In this document: positions 1-7,430 of the stretch, piece after piece
Position numbering within the stretch: the first letter of the stretch is position 1
How the letters are laid out: every line of letters starts with the position of its first letter
IMG/VR virus record: IMGVR_UViG_3300019730_000011
Location: 1-23,080 of that record
DNA: 23,080 nt
Strand: one strand, 5' to 3'
Origin: a virus
Program-made: the position numbers and the translations under genes
The notes under the pieces: model-generated
Told to the model about the DNA's origin: nothing
The model's input: the letters and a program-made list of their open reading frames with translations, nothing else
Databases searched by the model: none

Positions 1-1
1 G

Positions 2-1405
2 ATACAAATACCTGAAAATTTAAGCTTTCTATTCAAACCTAAGCGTTTTAAGATAATGTTTGGGGGCCGTGGCGGGTATAAAACCGTCTCAGCTTCTAAG
101 GCTTTGTTATTCTTAGCCGCCAGGGAAAAGAAAAGGGTTTTATGTCTTAGAGAGTACATGAATTCAATCGATGACTCTGTCCATTCTGCTCTTAAAGATG
201 AGATAGAAGGGCTTAATATGACCCGACATTTCAGGGTTACAAACAACCAAATCAATGGGGTCAATAAATCCGCTTTTCGATTTGCGGGCCTTGCTCGCAA
301 TTTATCAAGTATAAAATCTAAACATGATTTTGATATAGCTTGGATTGAGGAAGCTGAGACGACAACACAAAAAAGCCTAGACGTGCTATTCCCTACCATA
401 CGTAAAAACAATTCTGAGATATGGATCACGTTCAACCCCGAGGATGAATTCTCTGCCGTTTATACCCTCATAAAACCGTTTTTAGACGAGGTTAGGGCTA
501 AGGGCTTTTATGAGGATGATACATTTTACATCGTGAAAACCAGCCTGGAGGATAACCCTTTTGCGCCCAAAGAACTTCTGGAGGACTCCGCCCGGATGAA
601 ACTAGCGAACCCTAAAAAATGGTTACACATTTACGGCGGCGAGGTTTACAGCGACTATAAAGACAGCATTATTCAGCCGGAATGGTTCGAATCGGCTAAG
701 GATGCGCACCTTAAGCTTAATTTTAAGCCGATGGGTGTTAAGTCTGTGGGTTTCGACTTGGCCGACACTGGAGACGCTAAAGCTCTCATACATCGATACG
801 GCTCAGTAATTACCAGAGGCTCAAGGTGGCACGACGGGGAACTCCCGGACGCTATTGACCGGGCTTTCGCTGAGTGCGAGGAAGAAAGAAACGAGTTTCA
901 AGTCTACGACGACGACGGGCTCGGGAAGTCTATGAAAGTCTATCAGGCTAATGTCACACTTAACAAACGAATTAATGTCATACCGTACAACGGGAACGGG
1001 AGAGTGGACGACCCCGAGGAACTGTACACGGAGTACGAGGGCCAGCCGGACCGAGAGAAAAAGAAAAATAAAGATATGTTCCGCAATAAACGCGCTCAAT
1101 ACTATTGGCGGTTACGGGATCGATTCGAAGCCACACACAACGCGGTTACCAGGGGGATTTACACGAACCCCGAGGATCTGATAAGTCTATCCTCAACAAT
1201 GGAAGATCTTGACGTCCTAAAGTCTGAACTGGTAAAGGTCAAACGCGTACGGGGCAATAACAGTTTTATCCAGATACAGAGCAAAAAAGATGCAGCTAAG
1301 GAGGGCATTAAATCCCCTAATATGGCGGACGCTCTCGTTATGTGTTTCGCAAACCCGGCGCCCAAACCGGCCCCGGTAGAGCTTAATTTTACATCGGAGT
1401 TTTAA
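2..1405 (+). CDS. Terminase large subunit (TerL), 5' end outside window
   Basis: ATPase and nuclease that drives DNA into the procapsid and cuts the concatemer. The first ATG is at 56, but the frame is open to base 2 and the upstream codons (IQIPENLSFLFKPKRFKI) match the usual TerL N-terminus, so the true start lies left of the window. Counting from the ATG at 56: a Walker A-like loop GGRGGYKT at 3-10, a Walker B segment DIAWIEEAE at 93-101 with the catalytic acidic pair, and an RNase H-like nuclease domain with acidic residues in FDLAD (about 234), YDDDG (about 285) and NMADA (about 425). This order fits the PBSX/Terminase_3 type. The Walker A loop has Tyr where Gly usually precedes Lys. The small subunit is probably just left of the window. 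Portal starts two bases after the stop. Identity is firm; the packaging mode cannot be read here. Confidence 0.96.
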   Translation: MQIPENLSFLFKPKRFKIMFGGRGGYKTVSASKALLFLAAREKKRVLCLREYMNSIDDSVHSALKDEIEGLNMTRHFRVTNNQINGVNKSAFRFAGLARNLSSIKSKHDFDIAWIEEAETTTQKSLDVLFPTIRKNNSEIWITFNPEDEFSAVYTLIKPFLDEVRAKGFYEDDTFYIVKTSLEDNPFAPKELLEDSARMKLANPKKWLHIYGGEVYSDYKDSIIQPEWFESAKDAHLKLNFKPMGVKSVGFDLADTGDAKALIHRYGSVITRGSRWHDGELPDAIDRAFAECEEERNEFQVYDDDGLGKSMKVYQANVTLNKRINVIPYNGNGRVDDPEELYTEYEGQPDREKKKNKDMFRNKRAQYYWRLRDRFEATHNAVTRGIYTNPEDLISLSSTMEDLDVLKSELVKVKRVRGNNSFIQIQSKKDAAKEGIKSPNMADALVMCFANPAPKPAPVELNFTSEF

Positions 1406-1407
1406 AA

Positions 1408-3588
1408 ATGACACCAGACGAAAGACACAAAGAAGGGTTGAAACGGTTTGAGCTTGCCAGGAACGCAGACAGAGAGCAACGGAAATTAATGGTTGAGGAT
1501 TTACTATTCCTCGCCGCTGAAGATGGGCAATGGTCCGAGGATGTGGTCACGAAACGCAAAGACCGACCACGCTACACAATCGATAAGATATCGGGCGCTA
1601 AGGACCAGATAATCGGAAACCAAAGACAGACTCGATCAGGTATTAAAGTCATACCCCGAAAAGATGGAGACGAGAAGACAGCTAGGATTTACACGGGGTT
1701 GATTAGAGATATTGAAACGTCTTCTAACTCTGGCGATGCTTACGACATGGCATTCGATGAGCAATTGACGAGCGGTTTTGGTGGCTGGCGTGTACTGACG
1801 GATTACGAAGCGGACGACTGTTTTGAACAGATACTAAGGATCGAGCCTATCGTATCCACAGCGACGAGCTTATATTTTGACCCGGACGCTAAGAGCTACA
1901 CAAAAGAAGACGCGGCCTGGGCTTTTGTGATTACCTCGATGCTACTGGAGAATTTTAGAAAAGAATTCCCCAACGCTTCCGAAACTGATTTTACAGACGA
2001 ACGGTACAAAGAGGATTCAATGCGCGACTGGTTCGGGGATAGCGGTATCCGGCTCGCTGAGTATTGGTATAAGGTCCCGGTAACTCGTACTATTGGATTA
2101 ATGTCGGACGGTCGGGTTATTGATCTTGAGGAAGAGGCGGCGGTTTTAGATGAGCTACAATACCAGGGCGTAACAGTTAAGCGGGAAAGGAAAGTGCAAT
2201 CCCACAAGGTTGAAATGGTAATCATGAACGGCGCCGAGGTTTTAACAGAGCCCCAAAAGTGGGCTGGAAAATATATCCCTTTGGTTCCAGTGTACGGCCG
2301 GACCGCCACGGTTAAAAATAAAAATTACACATGGGGGCTTGTCAGGAAAGCAAAGGATGCCCAAAGGATTTACAATTATGCGACAAGCGCCGCGGTCGAA
2401 GCGACAGCACTAACCCCAAAAGATCCGGTATGGTTAACCCCAACCCAAGCAGCAGGGCACGAGAGACAGCTAACAAATTTCCCAACACAGAATAGTCCTT
2501 ACATGTTATACAACGCCGACCCCTTAGCACCTGGGCCACCACAAAGAGGCGGAGCCCCGCAGCTACAAACGGCATTATTGCAACAAGTACAACAGGCTTC
2601 TACTGATATCCACGCGACGACCGGACTCGAACCGGCAAGCCTGGGGAACGTACCGGAGCTTAAGAGCGGCAAAGCGATCCAGGCCCAACAAGCAATGGGC
2701 GATCGGGGTTCTTTTGTTTTTCAAGATAACCTTGAAAAATCCAAACGCTACACAGGCGAGATCTTAGTCGATCTGATCCCGAGAGTGTATGATACCGAGC
2801 GCATAGTTAAAATAATCGGACCGGACGAAGTGGCGGAGGAAGTCACAATCAACGAGCCAGCGACCCACGGGAACGGCATAAATGATCCGATCTTAGACGA
2901 GCAGACAGGGAAGCAGGTTATCGTGAATGATCTTTCACAGGGTAGTTATGGCGTAACGATTACGACCGGCCCGGCGTTTGCGACACGACGGGAGGAGACA
3001 GTCAACCAACTTGTGACTTTAGCCGGACAGTCCCCAGTCATACAGGAATTAGCGCTCGATTTGATTCTTGAAAATATGGAACTGAACAACAAGGAAGAGA
3101 TTAAATCAAGGGTTAGAAAACATATGATAACGCAGGGGACAGTCGAGCCGACAGAAGAGGAAAAGAAAGACCTTGGGCTAGACCGGCCACCCGAGCCGGA
3201 TCCACTTAACGAGGCCATGGTTAAAAACCTTCAGGCGGACACTGAAAAGATATTAATCGGGAACGAGAAAATAATTGCTGAGATCCACAACAAAGACGCA
3301 GACACACAGAATAAGGTGATGGAAGCATATAAAACATCCATGGAGCCGCTAGTAAGCTACATGGAAACCATCATTAAAAAGCTTGACGCCGGGCTCGCAG
3401 TCTCCGAGGGGGATGCGGAAATAATTGAAGGCGGTCAGGCGCTTGTTGGGGAGACACAAATCGACGCCATACAAGGCGCAGAGGTAGCAGGGTCAACCCC
3501 TGGACCAGCGGGACAGGTGATAGCGCCCCCAATTCCAGAGGGACAACCCCAACCACTTGACACAGGTCAAGGTGATTTGATACAGTAG
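1408..3588 (+). CDS. Portal protein, P22 gp1 type
   Basis: Forms the ring at one capsid vertex through which DNA enters and leaves, and docks TerL and later the gp4-like protein. The 726 residues almost equal the 725 of P22 gp1. Recognisable features are the N-terminal region with WSEDVVTKRKDRPRYTIDK and the following GNQRQTR segment, the GFGGWRVLTDY stretch, and a long acidic, helical C-terminal part (about 590-680) consistent with the barrel seen in P22 portal. The C-terminus is rich in Gly, Pro and Gln. The start ATG has GGAG about ten bases upstream, inside the last codons of TerL. Its last codons contain an inverted repeat and a promoter-like sequence, annotated separately. High confidence in family and role. 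Confidence 0.95.
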   Translation: MTPDERHKEGLKRFELARNADREQRKLMVEDLLFLAAEDGQWSEDVVTKRKDRPRYTIDKISGAKDQIIGNQRQTRSGIKVIPRKDGDEKTARIYTGLIRDIETSSNSGDAYDMAFDEQLTSGFGGWRVLTDYEADDCFEQILRIEPIVSTATSLYFDPDAKSYTKEDAAWAFVITSMLLENFRKEFPNASETDFTDERYKEDSMRDWFGDSGIRLAEYWYKVPVTRTIGLMSDGRVIDLEEEAAVLDELQYQGVTVKRERKVQSHKVEMVIMNGAEVLTEPQKWAGKYIPLVPVYGRTATVKNKNYTWGLVRKAKDAQRIYNYATSAAVEATALTPKDPVWLTPTQAAGHERQLTNFPTQNSPYMLYNADPLAPGPPQRGGAPQLQTALLQQVQQASTDIHATTGLEPASLGNVPELKSGKAIQAQQAMGDRGSFVFQDNLEKSKRYTGEILVDLIPRVYDTERIVKIIGPDEVAEEVTINEPATHGNGINDPILDEQTGKQVIVNDLSQGSYGVTITTGPAFATRREETVNQLVTLAGQSPVIQELALDLILENMELNNKEEIKSRVRKHMITQGTVEPTEEEKKDLGLDRPPEPDPLNEAMVKNLQADTEKILIGNEKIIAEIHNKDADTQNKVMEAYKTSMEPLVSYMETIIKKLDAGLAVSEGDAEIIEGGQALVGETQIDAIQGAEVAGSTPGPAGQVIAPPIPEGQPQPLDTGQGDLIQ
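3556..3571. repeat. Inverted repeat at the 3' end of portal, overlapping a promoter-like TTGACA
   Basis: CTTGAC-ACAG-GTCAAG is a perfect 6-base inverted repeat with a 4-base spacer inside the last codons of the portal gene. It contains TTGACA (3557-3562), a perfect match to the sigma70 -35 hexamer. TACAGT (3581-3586) lies 18 bases further on and matches the -10 consensus at four of six positions. It could be an operator or promoter for scaffold and coat, or an RNA hairpin, or chance: codons are constrained here and no transcription evidence is available. Confidence 0.35.
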
Positions 3589-3606
3589 TGTTTCAGAGTG
3601 AGACAC
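3588..3606 (+). promoter_or_regulatory. RNA hairpin directly after the portal stop codon
   Basis: GTGTTTC and GAGACAC pair over seven bases (one G-U) around the loop AGAGT, beginning at the last base of the portal stop codon. There is no following U-run, so it is unlikely to be an intrinsic terminator. It may stabilise or process the message at the portal-scaffold boundary. Confidence 0.5.
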
Positions 3607-3615
3607 TAAAGCCAA

Positions 3616-3631
3616 CGGGCGGCCAAGCCCG
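3616..3631 (+). promoter_or_regulatory. Second short hairpin ahead of the scaffold gene
   Basis: CGGGC and GCCCG pair around GGCCAA. The hairpin sits 30 bases before the scaffold ATG and leaves the ribosome binding site (GGAG at 3648) free. With the hairpin at 3588-3606 it fills most of the 72-base gap, the longest in the rightward operon. No U-run follows. Confidence 0.4.
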
Positions 3632-3660
3632 GTAAAAATTCGCTTACGGAGAAAAGCGCA

Positions 3661-4434
3661 ATGTCAGAAGAAAGAGAAGCTGTCGAACTGGATGACAATA
3701 TGCCGCCAGTCGAAGAGATCGAGGAATCAGCCCCTCCTGAGGAAGAAATTGAAACGCCCGAACCAGTCGAGGAACCGGAACCGGAAAAGAAACCGGACGG
3801 CGACCGGGTTCAAAAGCGTATTAATAAAATAACCCGAGAGAAACACGAAGCGAGAGCCCGAGCGGAAGCCGCAGAAAGAAGGCTGAAGGAGCTAGAAGCC
3901 CAAAAGCCACAAGCCGCGACAGTCGCAGAGGAGCCAAAAATTGAGGACTATGACTATGACGACGAAGCCCACAGGGCGGCGCTCGTCAGGTATCAAGTCG
4001 CTCAAGAAATGGCAAGAGAGCGCGAGCGAATGGCGATTGAGAGCCAGGAGACAGCTAAACAGCAAGCGGCCCGAGAGTTTCAAGCGAAAGTAGATGCCGC
4101 AGGAATCGAGGATTACGCGGAAGTGATCCAAAATCTTGTGGAGGTCGTACCGATCCCCGAGACAATTGTTGATGCTATACAGCGGGACGAACGGGGCCCG
4201 GAATTAGCTTATTATCTTGGTAATCATTTGGACGTTGCTGATAAATTGGTTGGGTTACCCCCAATGCAAGCCGCTCTAGAATTGGGTAAAATCTCGGCGG
4301 GTTTATCGAAGGGCAAACAGATTAAAACAACGACAGCGCCCGAACCGGTTAAAACCGTTGGTTCTGGAGGAGGTACAGCCCCGAAAGAGCCGGAAGAAAT
4401 GTCGATGGATGAAATCATGGAAATTGACATCTAA
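3661..4434 (+). CDS. Scaffolding protein
   Basis: Internal assembly protein that co-polymerises with coat to set procapsid size and leaves before or during packaging. The assignment rests on position between portal and coat and on composition: 257 residues, a very acidic Pro/Glu-rich N-terminus (1-45), a charged helical coiled-coil-like region (about 47-150, including RVQKRINKITREKHEARARA), and a flexible Gly-rich stretch near 235 followed by the short acidic end MSMDEIMEIDI, which is typical of phage scaffolds. P22 gp8 has 303 residues and a basic C-terminal coat-binding helix; the acidic tip here differs. RBS is GGAG about ten bases upstream. Scaffold by context and composition, not by a diagnostic motif. 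Confidence 0.85.
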   Translation: MSEEREAVELDDNMPPVEEIEESAPPEEEIETPEPVEEPEPEKKPDGDRVQKRINKITREKHEARARAEAAERRLKELEAQKPQAATVAEEPKIEDYDYDDEAHRAALVRYQVAQEMARERERMAIESQETAKQQAAREFQAKVDAAGIEDYAEVIQNLVEVVPIPETIVDAIQRDERGPELAYYLGNHLDVADKLVGLPPMQAALELGKISAGLSKGKQIKTTTAPEPVKTVGSGGGTAPKEPEEMSMDEIMEIDI

Positions 4435-4445
4435 GGCGCTATGAT

Positions 4446-4461
4446 ACCCCGAGGAGGGGGT
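4446..4461 (+). promoter_or_regulatory. Hairpin enclosing the coat gene ribosome binding site
   Basis: ACCCC (4446-4450) can pair with GGGGT (4457-4461), leaving GAGGAG in the loop. GAGGAG plus the following Gs is the Shine-Dalgarno sequence of the coat gene, whose ATG is at 4466. The strong ribosome binding site can therefore fold on itself, which could adjust coat synthesis relative to scaffold. The stem has only five pairs, so its strength in the cell is uncertain. Confidence 0.5.
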
Positions 4462-4465
4462 TCTT

Positions 4466-5707
4466 ATGGCTAATGATTTTAAGAATACCAGTCTGGTTGT
4501 TAAGTGGGCTGTTAAAGCCTTCTTAAACAGCCTACAGCTCGGCGCGAAGGTTGACCGCCAGCTTGACGAGAAGAATATTTTTTCCGGTAAAATTGGCGCC
4601 ACGGCTAAGGTCAGACGGGCGGTTTATTTTGCTGCGACAGACGGCGAGGTTATTGGGTCCGGCGAGACTTCCGACATCGAGGAAGGGACGGTTGACGTCA
4701 CTCTGGCTTTTAGGAAAAAGGTTGTGTTTTCCATTACCAGCCAGGATCAGACGTTGAAGATCGAGGACGCATATGAGCGGTATATTATGCCCGCCATGCA
4801 GGAACTTGCACAAAAAGTTGAGTCTGAAATCGCCGCGGTTTATAAGTATATCTACAATTTTGTAGGTACACCTGGAACTTCCCCCGGTACATTTTTGGCA
4901 GTTGCTCAGGCAAAGGCTAAACTTGATAACCTGGGTGTCCCAATGGATCAAAAGCGCTGCGCTTTTTATGATCCTGATTCAAGTATCACACTGGCGGACG
5001 GCCTTAAGGCTGTATTCCCTCAAAAGATCGCGACTAAGGCGATTGAAGAGGCCGCAATCGGTCGATACAGTGGGTTCGAGATTTACACGAATCAATCTCT
5101 TAAGATCCATACTGTCGGAGTTGCTACTGGAACACCTCTTGTGAACGGGGCGTCTCAGAATACAACCTACCTGTTGAGTAAAGATACTTGGACCCAATCC
5201 CTTGTGACTGACGGTTGGACAAACAGCCAGACGGGTATTTTGAAAGCTGGGGATGTATTCACAATTGCGGGCGTTAACTCTGTCAACAGACGGACCCGAG
5301 AGGACACCGGGTCCCTCGCTCAGTTTGTGGTTACTGCGGACGCAGACAGCGGCGCGAGTACTGGACCTGCAACTCTTACAATTTCACCCCCAATTATCAC
5401 AAGCGGACCTTACAAGACAGTTACAGCCGCACCGGCGGACAACGCGGCCATTACTGTTAAGACGGGTACAGGCGGGACATCGTACCGTCAGAATCTAGCG
5501 TTTCATAAGAACGCTATTACCCTGGCGGTCGCCCAGTTGGACCTCCCACAGGACGGCGCGACAGCTTCCAGGGAGAATTACAAGGGTGTTTCCATTCGGT
5601 TGGTGAGACAGTACAACGTCACAACTGATAAAACGGTTATGAGATTTGACATTTTGTTTGGTGTTAAAGCTCAGAATCCGGGCTTTGCGGTCAGAACTAC
5701 CAGTTAA
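4466..5707 (+). CDS. Major capsid (coat) protein, P22 gp5 type
   Basis: Forms the icosahedral shell. The 413 residues compare with 430 in P22 gp5, and the position after scaffold agrees. The N-terminal arm and long helix region (1-200) contain GSGETSDIEEGTVDVTL and the YERYIMPAMQELAQKVESEI helix, as expected for an HK97-type fold. Residues about 215-335 form a beta-rich block with LKAGDVFTIAGV, matching in place and style the extra I-domain of P22-like coats. The C-terminus returns to the core with RQYNVTTDKTVMRFDILFGV. The Shine-Dalgarno (GAGGAGGGGG) is among the strongest in the window, as expected for the most abundant protein. A terminator-like hairpin follows the stop. Confidence 0.93.
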   Translation: MANDFKNTSLVVKWAVKAFLNSLQLGAKVDRQLDEKNIFSGKIGATAKVRRAVYFAATDGEVIGSGETSDIEEGTVDVTLAFRKKVVFSITSQDQTLKIEDAYERYIMPAMQELAQKVESEIAAVYKYIYNFVGTPGTSPGTFLAVAQAKAKLDNLGVPMDQKRCAFYDPDSSITLADGLKAVFPQKIATKAIEEAAIGRYSGFEIYTNQSLKIHTVGVATGTPLVNGASQNTTYLLSKDTWTQSLVTDGWTNSQTGILKAGDVFTIAGVNSVNRRTREDTGSLAQFVVTADADSGASTGPATLTISPPIITSGPYKTVTAAPADNAAITVKTGTGGTSYRQNLAFHKNAITLAVAQLDLPQDGATASRENYKGVSIRLVRQYNVTTDKTVMRFDILFGVKAQNPGFAVRTTS

Positions 5708-5721
5708 CCGCATAATTTGAC

Positions 5722-5743
5722 GGGCGGACTTTTTCCGCCCTTT
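5722..5743 (+). terminator. Terminator-like hairpin after coat
   Basis: GGGCGGA and TCCGCCC form a perfect seven-base stem with loop CTTTT, followed by TTT and then AAA. The stem is GC-rich but the U-run is short, so partial termination or an mRNA 3'-end stabiliser is more likely than a full stop. It starts 14 bases after the coat stop codon. Confidence 0.7.
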
Positions 5744-5766
5744 AAACCTTCATTTTATGAGGTTAT

Positions 5767-5982
5767 ATGAGTGTTAATAATGAATTCGAACTCGTGGCCG
5801 ACGTAAGCGGGCCCTTGGTTATTACTTGGACGTCTAACGAGCCCACAGCGGCGCTGACTCAAACAATCGCTAATGGAACAATTCCGACGGTTGCCGAATT
5901 GGGTCAGGCGGTTAAAAATCTGAATACGATTGTAACTGCTCTCGTTGCAGCTCAACAGAGTGGCGACATCTCCACAACATAG
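5767..5982 (+). CDS. Small structural-type protein, paralogue A (head fibre or decoration candidate)
   Basis: A 71-residue protein. Its core (about 18-46, with TWTSNEPTA, QTIANGT and PTVAELGQ) is shared with the products at 5991-6257 and 10246-10533. After the core comes a short, probably helical C-terminal part (VKNLNTIVTALVAAQ). The layout, a small beta-type core followed by a helix, recalls small trimeric head-fibre or decoration proteins such as those grouped as phage head fibre proteins, but I cannot confirm membership. It follows coat and a hairpin; GAGG lies five bases before the ATG. It has no cysteine, signal peptide or membrane segment. The DNA shares 30 identical bases with paralogue B, pointing to a recent duplication or gene conversion. 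Function is inferred from position only. Confidence 0.72.
   Translation: MSVNNEFELVADVSGPLVITWTSNEPTAALTQTIANGTIPTVAELGQAVKNLNTIVTALVAAQQSGDISTT
5824..5853 (+). repeat. 30-base direct repeat, copy 1 (paralogue A)
   Basis: Identical over 30 bases to 6063-6092. It encodes TWTSNEPTAA. Beyond it the two genes still align in protein but differ at most third codon positions, so the perfect block suggests recent gene conversion or strong local constraint. Confidence 0.9.
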
Positions 5983-5990
5983 GGGGCTTT

Positions 5991-6257
5991 ATGGGAGTAG
6001 GTACACGTTTTGAAAAAATGGAGAGCAAAACCGCCAGTGCTACGGCGACAGGCGTAACAATAACTTGGACGTCTAACGAGCCCACAGCGGCGACAACCCA
6101 GACTATAGCCAACGGAACAATCCCGACGGTTGCGGAGTTGGGGCAATATGTCGCTAACAATGAGGCTCAAATTGCCTTAATTGTGGCGGACATTGCGAAA
6201 CTTATCGCCGATATGGAGACCGTTAGATCTAAGATCAACGCGGGCGAAGGCGGTTAA
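5991..6257 (+). CDS. Small structural-type protein, paralogue B (head fibre or decoration candidate)
   Basis: An 88-residue neighbour and paralogue of the preceding gene. The core at about 23-51 (ITWTSNEPTA, QTIANGTIPTVAELGQ) is nearly identical in protein sequence. The N-terminus differs (MGVGTRFEKMESKTASATAT), and the C-terminal helix is longer, with hydrophobic residues at heptad-like spacing (IALIVADIAKLIADMETV), suggesting a short coiled coil and perhaps trimers. AGGGGG precedes the ATG. A strong intrinsic terminator follows the stop, so coat, A and B could form one abundant transcript. A shared core with different ends would suit two related fibres or one mixed oligomer; neither can be chosen from sequence. 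Confidence 0.72.
   Translation: MGVGTRFEKMESKTASATATGVTITWTSNEPTAATTQTIANGTIPTVAELGQYVANNEAQIALIVADIAKLIADMETVRSKINAGEGG
6063..6092 (+). repeat. 30-base direct repeat, copy 2 (paralogue B)
   Basis: Second copy of the block at 5824-5853, with a 239-base offset. The third family member encodes the same motif at about 10378-10407 but with diverged DNA. Confidence 0.9.
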
Positions 6258-6262
6258 TTTAT

Positions 6263-6286
6263 AAGGGGCTTTAGGGCCCCTTTTTT
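6263..6286 (+). terminator. Rho-independent terminator after paralogue B
   Basis: AAGGGGC and GCCCCTT form a perfect seven-base stem around TTTAGG; with the stem's final TT the run is six Ts. This is the clearest intrinsic terminator in the window. It separates coat and the two small genes from the downstream tail genes, which must depend on read-through, antitermination or another promoter. Confidence 0.85.
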
Positions 6287-6297
6287 CGGAGATAAAA

Positions 6298-6681
6298 ATG
6301 GATATGGAAAGAGAGCGCTGTTACGTCTATAAAAAAGGCGAGGAGCCTCGCATGGTTTACGTGGAACAGGCGGCGGATTTTTATAACGAAGGTTGGGCGG
6401 ATAGCCCGGCGAAGTTTTTCGACATGAAAGAACACGGTATGGACCCAGAAAACGAGATCGAAGTCCAGACGGTTGGCGAAGCATTGGAAGGCGTTAAGGA
6501 AATGGCTAACGGGGCGCTTAATTTAAAGCGTATGACAAAAATTGAGCTTCAGGAATACGCCGAGAAACATTTTGACATGAACCTTGACGACGGTATGTTA
6601 AAAGCTGAAATGATCACAGTTATCGAGGACATGATTGAACCTAAAGAGGACGACGTAATCAAAAAGCTAAACGAGGGCTAA
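6298..6681 (+). CDS. Hypothetical phage protein with C-terminal HeH/LEM-like domain
   Basis: A 127-residue acidic protein. The N-terminal third has a pattern common in small phage proteins beside head genes: an MVYVEQAADFYNEGW stretch followed by DSPAKF at about 35-40. Residues about 78-113 (MTKIELQEYAEKHFDMNLDD then LKAEMITVIEDMI) form two helices joined by an extended turn, the HeH/LEM-like fold often found near phage head-completion genes and sometimes linked to DNA binding. It starts 12 bases after the terminator with CGGAG as RBS and ends three bases before the gp4-like gene. Its role is unknown; a minor head or DNA-contact protein is possible. No cognate P22 protein comes to mind. Confidence 0.7.
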   Translation: MDMERERCYVYKKGEEPRMVYVEQAADFYNEGWADSPAKFFDMKEHGMDPENEIEVQTVGEALEGVKEMANGALNLKRMTKIELQEYAEKHFDMNLDDGMLKAEMITVIEDMIEPKEDDVIKKLNEG

Positions 6682-6684
6682 CTA

Positions 6685-7125
6685 ATGGCTACAGCGCGGA
6701 AAATACTTGAACGGTCTTTTTCTATGGCTGGGATTAGGGCGGCGGAAACCCCTTTGACGGCCGCGGAGATTGCGGACGGTCTCGATTTAATGAATGATCT
6801 GTTAAGTCTTTGGGATGCTACCGGGACCTTGAAAGGGGTCGCGCCGGTAATGGGCGCAGATGATGAGGTTAACGCGGACCGACATGAATTGTACGCGATT
6901 AAGTCTAATGTGGCTATAGGGTTAGCAGGGGAATATGGTATCCCGGTTAATCAAAGTTTAGCGCACAACGCTAATACAGCGCTGTCTGGTCTTGTTTCCG
7001 CTAATATTAATTTACGGGACATAAAATACCCTTCTACCCTTCCCGTCGGCTCTGGGAACCGAGACGAATTCGGAACGGGCTATGATAGGGATTTTTTCCC
7101 GGAAAATGAAAAGGAGAATTTTTGA
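6685..7125 (+). CDS. Head completion / tail accessory factor, P22 gp4 type
   Basis: Closes the portal after packaging and provides the platform for the gp10-like hub. The 146 residues compare with 166 in P22 gp4. The N-terminal helix opens with ARKILERSFSMAGI and continues into LTAAEIADGLDLMNDLLSLW, the hallmark of this family, and the segment YPSTLPVGSGNRDEF near 115-127 matches the conserved LPxGSGN region. The order portal, scaffold, coat, this gene, gp10-like is that of P22. P22 gp4 also has peptidoglycan-hydrolase activity; no such catalytic motif can be identified with confidence here. The stop overlaps the next ATG as TGATG. Confidence 0.88.
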   Translation: MATARKILERSFSMAGIRAAETPLTAAEIADGLDLMNDLLSLWDATGTLKGVAPVMGADDEVNADRHELYAIKSNVAIGLAGEYGIPVNQSLAHNANTALSGLVSANINLRDIKYPSTLPVGSGNRDEFGTGYDRDFFPENEKENF

Positions 7126-7430
7126 TGACACAGCCTAGCAATAGACGTTTACAGCTACTTGAAAATGCTACCGCTAACGTAACGGGCGAGTGGTTCGAGT
7201 GGGACGGTGTGGGATCAGGGACCCAAGCGGCCTATGGTACGTTTGACACCTGCTCTATTCAGATTCAGATCAGTACTGACGGGGGCGTCACGGCTGTTAA
7301 TTTAGGTTCCGCTATAACCGCCGCAGCGGTCGCCGCTTTTTTACAAGGCAACATCCTTGTAAGGGCGGTATTATCGAGCGTCGGGGCTAGCACTTCTGTA
7401 TCTGTTGATATCGTAGGGCCCGAACGATGA
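7125..7430 (+). CDS. Small beta-rich virion-associated protein, unknown role
   Basis: 101 residues from the ATG at 7125, which overlaps the previous stop and has AAGGAG nine bases upstream; a TTG three bases earlier is a less likely start. The sequence suggests a single beta-sandwich: an opening ENATANVTGEWFEWDGVGSG, a QIQISTDGGVTAVNLG strand pair, and a closing ILVRAVLSSVGASTSVSVDI. Similar small proteins lie between gp4- and gp10-type genes in other podoviruses in my recollection, but I have no function to give. P22 has nothing at this position. The stop overlaps the next start as ATGA, so the two may be translated together. Confidence 0.72.
   Translation: MTQPSNRRLQLLENATANVTGEWFEWDGVGSGTQAAYGTFDTCSIQIQISTDGGVTAVNLGSAITAAAVAAFLQGNILVRAVLSSVGASTSVSVDIVGPER

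Noticed and set aside
821-1365. Several short frames opposite or within TerL
   Set aside because: Shadows of TerL in other frames, with no ribosome binding site or recognisable product.
7122-7124. TTG start for the small beta-rich gene
   Set aside because: The ATG three bases later fits the AAGGAG spacing and the TGATG junction better.
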